A stretch of 64,000 nt of DNA from Amanita rubescens (taxonomy: Eukaryota; Basidiomycota; Agaricomycetes; Agaricales; Amanitaceae). A program made the translations under genes and the position numbers. Location: assembly GCA_015039365.1 (NCBI GenBank), contig WION01000215.1:1-64000 (forward strand). The letters run 5' to 3'. Shown piece after piece: positions 11,401-22,022 of the stretch. The notes below the pieces were generated by a model. It did no database searches. It was not told the origin of the DNA and was given only the letters and a program-made list of their open reading frames with translations. How positions within the stretch are numbered: position 1 is the first letter of the stretch; every line of letters starts with the position of its first letter.

Positions 11401-14325
11401 TTATCAAGGTACGACGTCGACCGCGAAAAGGCTTAGTACTATCAGCATGCGCTCACACACGATCTGACACACACGACTCAATTCCCGATCCAAAGTCAGG
11501 ATTACGTTCTCGCCAACCCAGAGTACCACTGCCAGTAGAATCAAGAATGTCATCGGAGTCGTGACGTGACTAAATTGGTGATGGTCAGGTTTGCTACCTC
11601 CAAGCTTCAGGCTACCGTGGTCGAGTCAGCCTTAGTGAGTGAAATGTCAGGCACACACATCTGACGAGTTGGCCGCATGTGTGGGAAATGTTGAAAGAAC
11701 CTTTCTAGACGGTGCGTTCGCTTGTAGATTCTTTTTTTTTCAGGATACAACGTCAGACGAAAAAGCAAGCGAAGCCAAATCCTGCTTTCTCTCTCATAGA
11801 CTTTCATTGGGTGATAATGGATGTACCCAACTATACTCGAATCACTGTAGATATGATTCCAGCCGTTATTGGCTGCCGCTAATCATCGCTAGCCATCCCA
11901 GAAATCATGGTAACAACTCCAACCTCTTTAATAGGATTTCCATTTCCCGCGAACAGTGGCACGCATGCTCCGCGCGCAAATTACCTGCACACAGAGGCTA
12001 GAAGTGATGCTATATGCCTTTAGCAATAAGCGCTAAGCCTTGATCGAAGGGCCATGCATGTCCATTTGTCCAATGCGGTGTGCCCTGTCGGGCATGTTGA
12101 AACAACATTCAAAGAGACTGCACAGTCTGAAAATTGGCTCACAATCGGGACATGTCATGGAGTTGCCTATTCTTCCGGTCGGATATTATCATGATGTGCC
12201 TTTCCAATTTTCTTGCTTACCGTTTACAACTTTACATCTTGCAGGCCGAGGCATACACTAAAACGATAACTTGCTATCCTAACTCCCTCCACGTCCCATT
12301 TTCCTCGCCCACCTTTCTGACATACTACGCTTCTGTTATGAATAAACGCCCGGGTCCTGTCCTTTAACGTCAACTTCTCGTGTCATTTTTCGTGGCGTGG
12401 ATCTGAGGCATCCCGATTTGTATCGGCTATCTCCGCAAAAAACGTCACAAAACTGTTGGCGCCGCGTGTCACACAATTATTCCAATTCCTGAGGAAGGCT
12501 TGTTCGGCTCCCAAGTTCCAACCTAGAGCACTATTAGGGATTATCATAAACTCCGCGCTGAGTAACGGTGATTCCTCGGTTCCCTTTTCTTGACCTTCTG
12601 ATGGTGCAACTAAGCCGAATAGGGCGACGTGATGTCGCAAAGCGCTGTGAATGCGAATAACACAGCGGGAGTCGGAGAAGCCCTAATATAGCTCTCATTT
12701 TGCCTGTACTAGTGCATTTTGTTACCAATGCACAGGAGTGTTTCCTGATAGCTGACTCAGTTAGGGTCCCATTGGGCTCAGTTGCAGCCACTCTGGAGCC
12801 TCGCTCCATCATTCTCAGGATTACAGTTCGGTAGCCACCCTCGTCTCGTGTAATCCAGCATGTTCATTTGACAGAAGCTAAAATTTTCCAATTGTCCGTT
12901 GTCCAAATCGCGATTGCTGATATCGACCTGAGGCCTTTCAGGAGAACCCGGCACACCTAGCCGAAAAACTTTCTGCAAGTAACCGATTATGGGTCCCGGA
13001 CATGGTGAGGATTCGTTTGATTCTTCTGAGTGGCATAGTTGAATGTGAATAGCTCTTCTCTTCTGTGAATCGCCCTCGTTTTAAGTTCATCATTACACAG
13101 GGTTCTCGGAAATCAAGCTGTACTCCGCATGGCGCTAGCCGCGACTCTTGGATATTCTGAGCTCATGAATCCCATTTGGCACCTGTTAATCACCGTGTTG
13201 CAAGAATCTCTACTATTCGCTTTGATGTGCCATACACGTGAACTTGTACTCTTGTGTGATGATCTGTGCTTGATGAATCTGAATCATAGAAGCTTCAGAA
13301 ACAGAACTCATGTGCATACTTGCCGTCAATGGAAGTGGCATGCGGACATGGGTACTAGTTACGAGTATAATGAGCTTAAATGCGGAACGCAATCCAAATT
13401 TATTGGACACATAATAAATAAAAGATAACATAGAGTAAAAAGTCTATTCTGCTCACCGCAGATGCGGGGACGCAGTCTGAAAGCCACAAGTGATAATATT
13501 AATAAAAAGTCGAAATAAAAGAAACGGCAGACTTATTAGCACTGCCACTGATTCTGAAAGGTGCGAAGGTTGTGCCGCGCCATAGCGCCATATGGGCATA
13601 TATCTCAACAACTACAGAGTCAATCCAAGGGGTTGCGCGGCTTTATTTTCAAGTGCGAGTCACCTTTGATCTAGCAGGATATACTCCAAGGCCGAGCGCA
13701 ACGAAGGACTCGGTCTTTATTCCGAAATGGGGTTTGAAATCGCGGGTTTGTAACGTAATGCCACCAACCGCGCATAAGTGCAAAAAACAACATCGCCGTC
13801 CTCAAAGTCCACATCCTGGCTGAGCCTAGATGAATTCCCCTGCACGCCCTCTGCGCCCTCCCCTTCGTAACTGTGCTAAGGGAAAACTGAAAACACTGCT
13901 GCCTTCCGCATCCGACTAGTCTCGCATCTCATCTTCCACGTTCTGATCTCTCCACCAACTTGGGCACTGGCGCCATTCCCACCGACATCAATGCATCACC
14001 TTTTGCATCCGACTCGTCCCGCATCTTGACTCCCGTCGTTCCCTCTGGTTCGACGCCAAGTCACCTGCGACCTACGCTTCTTGTACACCTCAGCGTCGTC
14101 GTCTTCGGTTTCGTTGGGAGTAGGAGTGGGACGTTTTGAGCTCCGTTTGCCAGGTGTTTTTTGGTTTGTTCGTTTTCGCTTGTAGACGGACAGAGGTCGC
14201 GCTGCATAATGGGATTAGAGGAGCGGAAGGCCAAGTTGAAGTCGACGACGATGACGGCGCAGATGGCCCAACCAAAGGAGAGCCGCTGCTCGACAAGCTA
14301 GAACTCCGTCGTTCCTGCTCCGCTC
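11401..14325. other. Long stretch without a supported gene
   Basis: Short frames occur on both strands (for example minus 12383-12640 and 12778-12978, plus 13129-13428). None shows a motif I know and splice joins are ambiguous. At about 13688-13720 lies a short inverted word, GGCCGAGCGCAACGAAGGAC followed by TCGGTC, that recurs near 24347. Minus pieces at 12978-12400 read like protein in places and could be an unknown gene. Confidence 0.3.
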
Positions 14326-14800
14326 GTCCAGTTCGATGTCTTTCCAAAGCTTCCTTCGACCTACAAAGGCCGCTCAAGTTCCAAACACCGCGGCAGTTAT
14401 GAGCTTTTCTTCGCCTTTCAAATTCTAAAGCTGCTCTATAGCCTTCATCACGTACCAGTACTTCCTCCACGTTGTGCCCTCGACATATATTGCCGTTCCT
14501 GCTCATTAAAGACTAACCAATACAGTGTTACTCACTACACTCGGGTCTTGCATGGCGGAGGTACTCCTAGCATCTTCTTCAAGTTTGACCTGGACCCTAT
14601 GGCCATCACCGTGGACAAAAAAACGACGTCGCTCATCCCGTTACTCATTCGGCGCGCTCTTTCCAAGGTCCACTGTCGTCTGGTCGTTGATCTGTGTCGC
14701 GTCATGAGTGGTGTTTTCGTTTGCACGGGATACACCATCCGCATTACCACACCCTCAGTCGCAATCGCTCTCAGTCTCTTAAATCAACTGGCAAGATGAT
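14326..14800 (+). pseudogene. ERV41/ERGIC2-like ER-Golgi vesicle protein, decayed fragment
   Basis: Three pieces in different frames match the fungal Erv41-type COPII vesicle protein: VQFDVFPKLPSTYKGRSS (about 14325-14380), TYQYFLHVVPSTYIAVPAH ending in a stop (about 14451-14508), and QYSVTHYTRVLHGG with PSIFFKFDLDPMAITVDKKT (about 14518-14630). A tail reading SGVFVCTGYTIRITT (about 14707-14751) corresponds to the second membrane helix. Frameshifts, a stop and loss of most of the lumenal domain show that it is a pseudogene. The family's role is retrieval and transport between ER and Golgi together with Erv46. An intact copy is presumably elsewhere in the genome. Confidence 0.7.
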
Positions 14801-15395
14801 ACCGGATGGGTCATGGAATGAGGCAGCGGATCGCTATACGCTACAACAGCACCACTATCTCATCTCTGTATGTTTCATATGACCTCCACATTCTGGCCTA
14901 CCGACGCCTGGAAGCGGGGCGGTTGGTCTCGGGCTTACAGGGATACTGGAACCTCTACAATAGGGGCGAGCAATCAGTTGAAGTCGATTACCGTTCGACA
15001 TGATTTTACAATTAGATAATGGATTGTGTCGTATGGTTGTCAATATCAGGGAGGTTCACGCGTCACGTCCGAGTCACATATCTCCTGGCTTCATCGATAT
15101 CTTCTCGTGCCACGCCCCTGCCTGCACGAACCTCTGCAATCACATTAATACTCATGTTTTACATGAGGACGGATAGAGCATTCCAGCGTCAATCTGCCAC
15201 TTTCCAGCTCCGTCATGCACGCAACTGGTAGTATCAAGTGACATCTAGCTAAGACATCCAGATAGTGCTCAGATGGTGCATGCTACATACAACGTTGTGT
15301 ATGTCACGATTACATGCGGGATTACTAAAAGCTGTTAAAAGAACCCTTTTGACGCCTCATATATGCTCGTACCTTCCCTCCAACACACCGACACA
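14801..15395. other. Intergenic before the patatin-vWA gene
   Basis: No coding signal was recognised. This stretch should contain the promoter of the gene starting at 15396. Confidence 0.3.
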
Positions 15396-17894
15396 ATGGC
15401 AGACGAGAGTAAGCCAGATCATGATTCCTTTACAACTAGAATGCTGAATATCAGTACTAGGAACACCTAAACATATACTTGTCATTGACGGCGGCGGTAT
15501 GCGTGGACTCGCATCCCTTTTGATTATCGACGCAATAATGAAGGAGCTACCGACAAAGAACGGCAGGGCTCTACTTCCATGCCAGGTTTTTGACCTTATC
15601 TGCGGCACATCCGTGGGCGGGTTAGTATCGATCCTTCTTGGAAGATTAGGGCTGGATTGTGAGACGGCTATCGACATCTATGAACTGGCCGTCAAGGAAC
15701 TCTTCAGCGAGAAAGGAGACGTATGGAAGATTATTGCGGATGGCCGTTTCCTGGATACGTCAAAGTTCGATGCCTTCGTAGCCCATATAGTAACAAAGTA
15801 TACCGGGTCACCTGATATCTCGATCAGATTGCCCCTCCAAGACAATCAGGATCTTCACAGCCATCCGAGTACGAAGGTATTGTAATTCGGATACTTGAAT
15901 GCATTGTATGGAAACCCTGTACAATCTCTCTCATAGATGTTCGTTACAATGATGGAAAGCGCTCCCAGCTACACCCATACCATTAGCTCATACAAACGAC
16001 AATTATCACCTTCCGCTAGCCGCCACTGGACCGTCCCAGAAATTGCAAGGACGACTATAGCTTCGCCAATTTACATTTCTCCACAGACATTCCAAACCGA
16101 CAAGCTTCGTCGATTTCAGGACTCTGGATTCGGAGGCTACAACAATCCTATGGTCTTGGCGTCAAGCGAGTGGAAGAAGATATGGCCTGAAGAACGCATT
16201 GGACTAGTTCTCAGTTTGGGCACAGGCTTACGAGATTATCTTCCTAAAGTGTTACCCACGACCAGGGAATGGCATCCATCACCCCAGTATGCCCGTAAAT
16301 TCTCCGACCACGTCTTCAAACAGCTGGGCGTCCGAAGACAAGATGACATTGAGCTGAACATCAACTACGCTATTAGGCAGTTGGCACGTATTGCCGCAGA
16401 TTCAAGCCTCTCTCATCAACAGTTTGAGACGTCCTTTCGGTCAGACAGCCCTTTTTTTACTATTTCAGAAGCTGATTGTTCTGTAGTGGACCTTATTACC
16501 GTATAGATCAACCTTTTGGTCTCGGCTGGTTTGACCTCGTCGACGTTTTTCAAGCTGACGTAGTAAAGATGAACGTCAATAATTGGCTGATGACGAACGT
16601 CGAAGTTATTAGGGGGATAACAGCGAATCTAGGCGCGAGGATCCAACCTCTTGCTATTCAAGCGATACCTAAGAGCGTGCCCGCACCGGTAGAACCTCCT
16701 TTCGTTAAAGATATACCTAAGAGCATACCCGCACCGGTTGAACCTCCCCTCGTTAAAGATATACCTAAGATCGTACTCCCGCCTGTGGAACTGGCACCCC
16801 CACCTCCGGAACCTCCCGCTACTATGGAGATAGCTCAGGTCATGAAACCTCCGCCTCCACCCGCAAAAACCGTCCAGGGTTATAATCCAGTGATGGATGA
16901 GCCTCGGCCAACCGTGATAGAAGACTATCTCAGGTAAGTGCTTTCCTTGATGTAACCTATTCTTTACTGATCGTAAAATCAAAGGAACTATGATGTCTTA
17001 TTCATAATCGACGACTCTGGATCGGTAAGTAGAGTGCCATAGTGGAAGTAATCAATCTCAGTACGACCATAACAGATGTTAGGATCTCGGTGGGACGAAA
17101 CCCGGGATGCACTTCTTGAAATCGCAGACTACGCATTAAAGCTGAATGTGCGCTCAATGAGCTTGCGATTCCTGAACTGCGATATCTATGATCAAGGAGC
17201 ACAAGTGCGTGTGTATACGATGCGTCGCAACTCCGGTCTCACTTTTAGCAGGGTGCAGAAACAATTAAATCGAGATTTGACGGTATTATGCCAAACGGTA
17301 GGGAATACAGTATTGTTGTATTCGTTCCTAGATTTATGATATTCGCAAGGATGGACGCCGACGGGGGCAATACTGAAAGCCGTGCTTAATGGCCATCTTG
17401 ACAGAATCGACCGCACCGTCTCCAACTCCGAAGAATACTCGAAGATTCCGCCGTTAGATATCATTGTCCTGACGGACGGAGTGCCTAGTGTGTTATTATC
17501 TTGACTGCTAAATCGGCCTCATGATCTTATTCGTCTTGTCCTTGTAGCTGACGACCCGGCTAGCGTCATCGAGCAAGCCGTGGCGCGCCTGAAAAGCTCC
17601 AGATACCATCCCAACACGATGGGCATCCAATTCGTACAGATCGGAGATGAGCCGGATGCGAAAGAGGCCTTGATTTCGCTCGTTAAAGGTGTTAACGGGG
17701 TAAGATATGGTCTTCGTAGTGTTGCCTCAACTTTCTAACGCACGTCCTAGAGCATCGTCGACACGGTACCATACAAAGGGGTTTTAACCTCTACAGAATT
17801 GCGAAGAATCGTTCTTGGTGGATTGCATCCGAATGTCCGTGCTTTGGTGCCTGAGACCTGGCTCGCCAAAGACACCTACGTGCTGATAGACTAG
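15396..17894 (+). CDS. Patatin-like phospholipase fused to a vWA domain
   Basis: The ATG at 15396 opens a tiny first exon; after the intron comes TPKHILVIDGGGMRGLASLL, the oxyanion-hole motif of patatins. The nucleophile motif is LICGTSVGGLVS (GxSxG). The late acid motif is DSGFGGYNNP (about 16122-16150), a variant of DGG/A. An intron at 16440-16486 restores the frame into YYRIDQPFGLGWFDLVDVF. A proline linker has three repeats of about 16 residues (IPKSVPAPVEPPFVKD and variants), then PPPPPAKTVQGYNPVMDEP. The vWA domain follows: NYDVLFIIDDSGSM (MIDAS DxSxS), GWTPTGAIL and IIVLTDGVPS, ending KDTYVLID at 17894. The stop seen at 17337 falls inside an intron (17298-17349), since splicing there gives PNGWTPTG. 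Likely an intracellular lipid acyl hydrolase with a protein-binding vWA part; regulation of one by the other is inference. Confidence 0.82.
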
Positions 17895-18066
17895 GAATGA
17901 GTATTGTAGGTACATTGTTCAGTTCTTTTTTTCTTCTTTCGCATTCTATGGAGGAACGTATGATTTCACGTAGTTGTAGGCCCATAATTGATCTCAAATG
18001 CACTATCCTCATGTAATCGTCGACGGTTCGATATTGATTGCTCAATGAAGCAAACGTTGATTTGAA
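17895..18066 (+). repeat. 3' flank shared with the kinase-vWA gene
   Basis: This 3' flank (TTGTAGGTACATTGTTCAGTTC ... TTGATTTGAAGGAACC) reappears inverted at 59543-59697 behind the kinase-vWA gene. It marks the outer edge of the duplicated module. Confidence 0.7.
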
Positions 18067-18070
18067 GGAA

Positions 18071-18165
18071 CCAACGAGGCATCACGTCGAGCACGTTCGA
18101 CCCCAACTTCCCCGAATTATATTGTCTCCTAATCTCGTCTTTCAAGGTTCTTGATTTGGTAGATC
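18071..18165 (+). repeat. Dispersed repeat, inverted partner at 24236-24345
   Basis: GGAACCAACGAGGCATCACG ... CCGAATTATATTGTCTCCTA ... CTTTCAAGGTTCTTGATTTG is matched by the reverse complement of 24236-24345 with scattered differences. It is probably a decayed transposable-element piece. Confidence 0.6.
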
Positions 18166-18781
18166 AGTCGGATTTTACGTCAAATGAGCAGCAGAGTACT
18201 GCCTGGATGCTCAGGATTGATTCAAGGTTCTCCAGGGTGAACGATTTGGACCTAGCGGCAATATCATTTATGTATAAGCAAGGCCGATTTTCTGGTGAAT
18301 AGACAGACTAGGCAGTTTCGAAGCGCTAGAACCCTTTTCGTTTTCCATCAGGCTAACACGCGCCGCGCCTCGCTCCAACCAACAACCTTGTGTGATTGAC
18401 TCAAAAAGGAAGTGGATATCATTTCGCTTCCGTTGGCTTTTAGAACTGTCAAACGCCGGTTTGGGATGCCATAATAATCCAGTATCCCACCAACGAGGCT
18501 TGAGATCTGGGCGCTTGAATAACAAAAGGATGGTACACGAGGTCGTTAGGTGGTAAGTGTTGTGCGTCACATCATGTCGCTGTCACACACAATCGCAGTC
18601 AGAACGCCAGCACGAACCGAGATTCTTCATAACTACAACATGCCTTACAACATGCGGCAGCGATTTCATGCCCTCGGAACCCCTCTCGTGCGTTATTTCT
18701 TCCCGTCATTTGCGTGCAAGTCTGATCTTGGTATAAGATACTTTTCGTATCTGGCGCACGTTGCAAGAGTCGCCATTCACG
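18166..18781. other. Intergenic before the mucin-like gene
   Basis: No gene supported. The plus and minus frames here carry no recognisable motif. Confidence 0.3.
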
Positions 18782-21502
18782 ATGCTCAGGCCCTTCCTAG
18801 TACTCGTGATTCTTTGCTTCCCAAACTTTGCAATGGCGCAAGGCAGAATGACGATTTGCGTTTCAACCCACGAACCTACAGGCACCACAACCGCAATGAA
18901 AAGTTATCCGGACGGGTATATCTCTACAACCACAATCGAAAATATAACGCCCTACTTGGTGCCATGCAATGGAACGAATTGGACGGCTTATCGCGAAACG
19001 GAAACAGACGTAATACCAACGTGCAACGAGACTCATGTGAGGGATGAGCCTCGCGTCAGAACGGGGCGGCCTGTCATGACAGACTGCTTATTTCCAGGCA
19101 CTCCCAGCGTACCGCCAACGACGTCTTTCACTACGACGCCTAGTGTCCCAATCGTGCTGCCAACGACGTCATCCACTACGAGGCCTAGTGTCCCCGTCGT
19201 GCTTCCAACGACTTCATCTACTACGAGGCCTAGTATCCCCGTCGTGCTGCCAACGACGTCATCAACTACGAGGCCTAGTGTCCCAATCGTGCTGCCAACG
19301 ACATCATCCACTACGAGGCCTAGTATCCCCATCGTACTTCCAACGACTTCATCTACTACGAGGCCTAGTATCCCAATCGTGCTGCCAACGACATCATCCA
19401 CTACGAGGCCTAGTATCCCCATCGTACTTCCAACGACTTCATCTACTACGAGGCCTAGTATCCCCGTCGTGCTGCCAACGACGTCATCTACTATGAGGCC
19501 TAGTATCCCCATCGTACTTCCAACGACATCATCCACTACGAGGCCTAGTATCCCCATCGTACTTCCAACGACATCATCAACTACGAGGCCTAGTATCCCC
19601 GTCGTACTTCCAACGACATCATCCACTACGAGGCCTAGTATCCCCGTCGTGCTGCCAACGACGTCATCAACTACGACGCCTAGTGTCCCAATCGTGCTGC
19701 CAACGACATCATCCACTACTATGAGGCCTAGTATCCCCATCGTACTTCCAACGACTTCATCTACTACGAGGCCTAGTATCCCAATCGTGCTGCCAACGAC
19801 ATCATCCACTACGAGGCCTAGTATCCCCGTCGTACTTCCAACGACGTCATCCACTACGAGGCCTAGTATCCCCGTCGTGCTGCCAACGACGTCATCAACT
19901 ACGACGCCTAGTGTCCCAATCGTGCTGCCAACGACATCATCCACTACTATGAGGCCTAGTATCCCCATCGTACTTCCAACGACATCATCCACTACGAGGC
20001 CTAGTATCCCCATCGTACTTCCAACGACATCATCAACTACGAGGCCTAGTATCCCCGTCGTACTTCCAACGACATCATCCACTACGAGGCCTAGTATCCC
20101 CGTCGTGCTGCCAACGACGTCATCAACTACGAGGCCTAGTGTCCCAATCGTGCTGCCAACGACATCATCCACTACGAGGCCTAGTATCCCCATCGTACTT
20201 CCAACGACTTCATCTACTACGAGGCCTAGTATCCCCGTCGTGCTGCCAACGACGTCATCTACTACGAGGCCTAGTATCCCCATCGTACTTCCAACGACAT
20301 CATCCACTACGAGGCCTAGTATCCCCGTCGTACTTCCAACGACATCATCCACTACGAGGCCTAGTATCCCCGTCGTGCTGCCAACGACGTCATCAACTAC
20401 GACGCCTAGTGTCCCAATCGTGCTGCCAACGACATCATCCACTACGAGGCCTAGTGTCCCCATTGTACTGCCAACGACATCATCCACTACGAGGCCTAGT
20501 ATCCCCATTGTACTGCCAACGACATCATCCACTACGACGCCTAGTATCCCCATCGTACCGCCAACGACTTCAATTTCATCTACTACGAGGCCTAGTATCC
20601 CCATCGTACTTCCAACGACATCATCCACTACGACGCCTAGTGTCCCCGTCGTGCTGCCAACGACTTCAATTTCATCCACTACGAGGCCTAGTATCCCCAT
20701 CGTAATTCCAACGACGTCATCCACTACGAGGCCTAGTATCCCCGTCGTGCTGCCAACGACGTCATCTACTACGAGGCCTAGTATCCCCATCGTACTTCCA
20801 ACGACATCATCCACTACGAGGCCTAGTATCCCCATCGTACTGCCAACGACATCATCCACTACGACGCCTAGTGTCCCCATCGTACTGCCAACGACTTCAT
20901 CTACTACGAGGCCTAGTATCCCCGTCGTGCTGCCAACGACGTCATCTACTACGAGGCCTAGTATCCCCATCGTACTTCCAACGACATCATCCACTACGAG
21001 GCCTAGTATTCCCATCGTACTTCCAACGACATCATCCACTACGACGCCTAGTGTCCCCATCGTACTGCCAACGACTTCATCTACTACGAGGCCTAGTATC
21101 CCCGTCGTGCTGCCAACGACGTCATCAACTACGACGCCTAGTGTCCCAATCGTGCTGCCAACGACATCATCCACTACGAGGCCTAGTATCCCCATCGTAC
21201 TTCCAACGACATCATCCACTACGAGGCCTAGTATCCCCATCGTACTTCCAACGACGTCATCAACTACGAGGCCTAGTATCCCTATCGTACTGCCAACGAC
21301 TTCATCCACTACGAGGCCTAGTATCCCCGTCGTGCTGCCAACGACTTCATCCACTACGAGGCCTAGTGTCCCAATCGTGCTGCCAACGACACCATGTGTC
21401 CCATGCACCAGCGTTCCGTGTATCCCAGTCACCAAGTACGTGACTGTTACGGTGACCGCCCCTCCGGTCACCACCACGAAAACGGTGTGCGAGCCTTGCT
21501 AG
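18782..21502 (+). CDS. Secreted mucin-like Ser/Thr/Pro repeat protein, about 906 residues
   Basis: The ATG at 18782 gives MLRPFLVLVILCFPNFAMAQ, a clear signal peptide with cleavage probable after AMA. A unique N-terminal part with six Cys and N-glycosylation sequons (NGTNWT, CNETH) follows. Then come about fifty 15-residue repeats of the form PTTSSTTRPSIPVVL with R/T, I/V and I/V variation and rare inserts (SISS, extra M). The C-terminus has a CVPC-TSVPC segment, TKYVTVTVTAPP and a terminal CEPC. There is no hydrophobic tail for a GPI anchor. The density of Ser/Thr/Pro predicts heavy O-mannosylation and an extended stalk-like secreted or wall protein. Repeat number probably varies between strains. 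It appears to be a single exon. Its function, for example surface or adhesin-like, is inference. Confidence 0.8.
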   Translation: MLRPFLVLVILCFPNFAMAQGRMTICVSTHEPTGTTTAMKSYPDGYISTTTIENITPYLVPCNGTNWTAYRETETDVIPTCNETHVRDEPRVRTGRPVMTDCLFPGTPSVPPTTSFTTTPSVPIVLPTTSSTTRPSVPVVLPTTSSTTRPSIPVVLPTTSSTTRPSVPIVLPTTSSTTRPSIPIVLPTTSSTTRPSIPIVLPTTSSTTRPSIPIVLPTTSSTTRPSIPVVLPTTSSTMRPSIPIVLPTTSSTTRPSIPIVLPTTSSTTRPSIPVVLPTTSSTTRPSIPVVLPTTSSTTTPSVPIVLPTTSSTTMRPSIPIVLPTTSSTTRPSIPIVLPTTSSTTRPSIPVVLPTTSSTTRPSIPVVLPTTSSTTTPSVPIVLPTTSSTTMRPSIPIVLPTTSSTTRPSIPIVLPTTSSTTRPSIPVVLPTTSSTTRPSIPVVLPTTSSTTRPSVPIVLPTTSSTTRPSIPIVLPTTSSTTRPSIPVVLPTTSSTTRPSIPIVLPTTSSTTRPSIPVVLPTTSSTTRPSIPVVLPTTSSTTTPSVPIVLPTTSSTTRPSVPIVLPTTSSTTRPSIPIVLPTTSSTTTPSIPIVPPTTSISSTTRPSIPIVLPTTSSTTTPSVPVVLPTTSISSTTRPSIPIVIPTTSSTTRPSIPVVLPTTSSTTRPSIPIVLPTTSSTTRPSIPIVLPTTSSTTTPSVPIVLPTTSSTTRPSIPVVLPTTSSTTRPSIPIVLPTTSSTTRPSIPIVLPTTSSTTTPSVPIVLPTTSSTTRPSIPVVLPTTSSTTTPSVPIVLPTTSSTTRPSIPIVLPTTSSTTRPSIPIVLPTTSSTTRPSIPIVLPTTSSTTRPSIPVVLPTTSSTTRPSVPIVLPTTPCVPCTSVPCIPVTKYVTVTVTAPPVTTTKTVCEPC
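19112..21394 (+). repeat. Coding minisatellite, 45-bp unit, about 50 copies
   Basis: The unit centres on CCAACGACGTCATCCACTAC then GAGGCCTAGTATCCCC. Unit variants occur in blocks. The run with the ACTACTATGAGG insert appears twice about 230 bases apart (19715 and 19945) in the same order of neighbours, showing higher-order duplication. Insert units with ATTTCATC occur at about 20571 and 20669. Confidence 0.9.
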
Positions 21503-22022
21503 ACATATATCTGAATCTGAAGGGTACCGTGACATAAAGTATGACCCATTACTTTCTATATTCGAGCGAGTGCTAAGCAATTACTAGCAGATCGTTTCTG
21601 TTTACCATTTGTCTTGATAGTGCCGATGAGGGAACATTGATGCGTTGTGATCATCGTTCCCATTAAGTGGAAGACTGTCTTGATTTGCAATATAGCCGTA
21701 CGTAGATTTCAGAACTCCCTTGTGGGGTGAGAAGCCGTCAATATTGGGCCGGTAAATAGAGGATCCGAACTGCCGAACTCTTCCGGTACTTACTTGTCGC
21801 CAGTTGGCAGATAATCAAAACTGCGACTGTTATGATATCCTGCCTAAGGAGCAGGACGACGATCGAATTAGATTTGGCTGTAGTCATTTCACCCCGGTTT
21901 ACGCCTATGTAATACAAATACACAATCTGACACACGACCCCAACTTTTAAAAGTCACGTTCCCATTGATCATCTTCTTTGCTTTCTCTGCAACCACCACT
22001 ATTGCCCGTGTTCTAGCATATC
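21503..22022. other. Intergenic between mucin-like gene and carrier
   Basis: Nothing recognised. It should contain the terminator of the first gene and the promoter of the next. Confidence 0.3.

Noticed and set aside
14090..14506. 138-codon minus frame over the ERV41 fragment
   Set aside because: Low-complexity Ser/Arg composition with no motif; the plus strand clearly holds ERV41-like blocks.
17076..17339. Premature stop that would make the patatin-vWA gene a pseudogene
   Set aside because: All three vWA copies share splice signals around this point and splicing restores PNGWTPTG, so the stop is intronic.
20139..21443. Plus-frame repeats reading SQSCCQRHHPLRGLVSP
   Set aside because: A second frame of the same minisatellite, interrupted by unit variants; the frame with the signal peptide is the gene.
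19033..21477. 814-codon frame on the minus strand over the mucin-like gene
   Set aside because: It is a by-product of the 45-bp repeat, whose length is a multiple of three and lacks stops on that strand. It reads as a monotonous VVDDVVGSTTGILGL repeat with no separate start or features.
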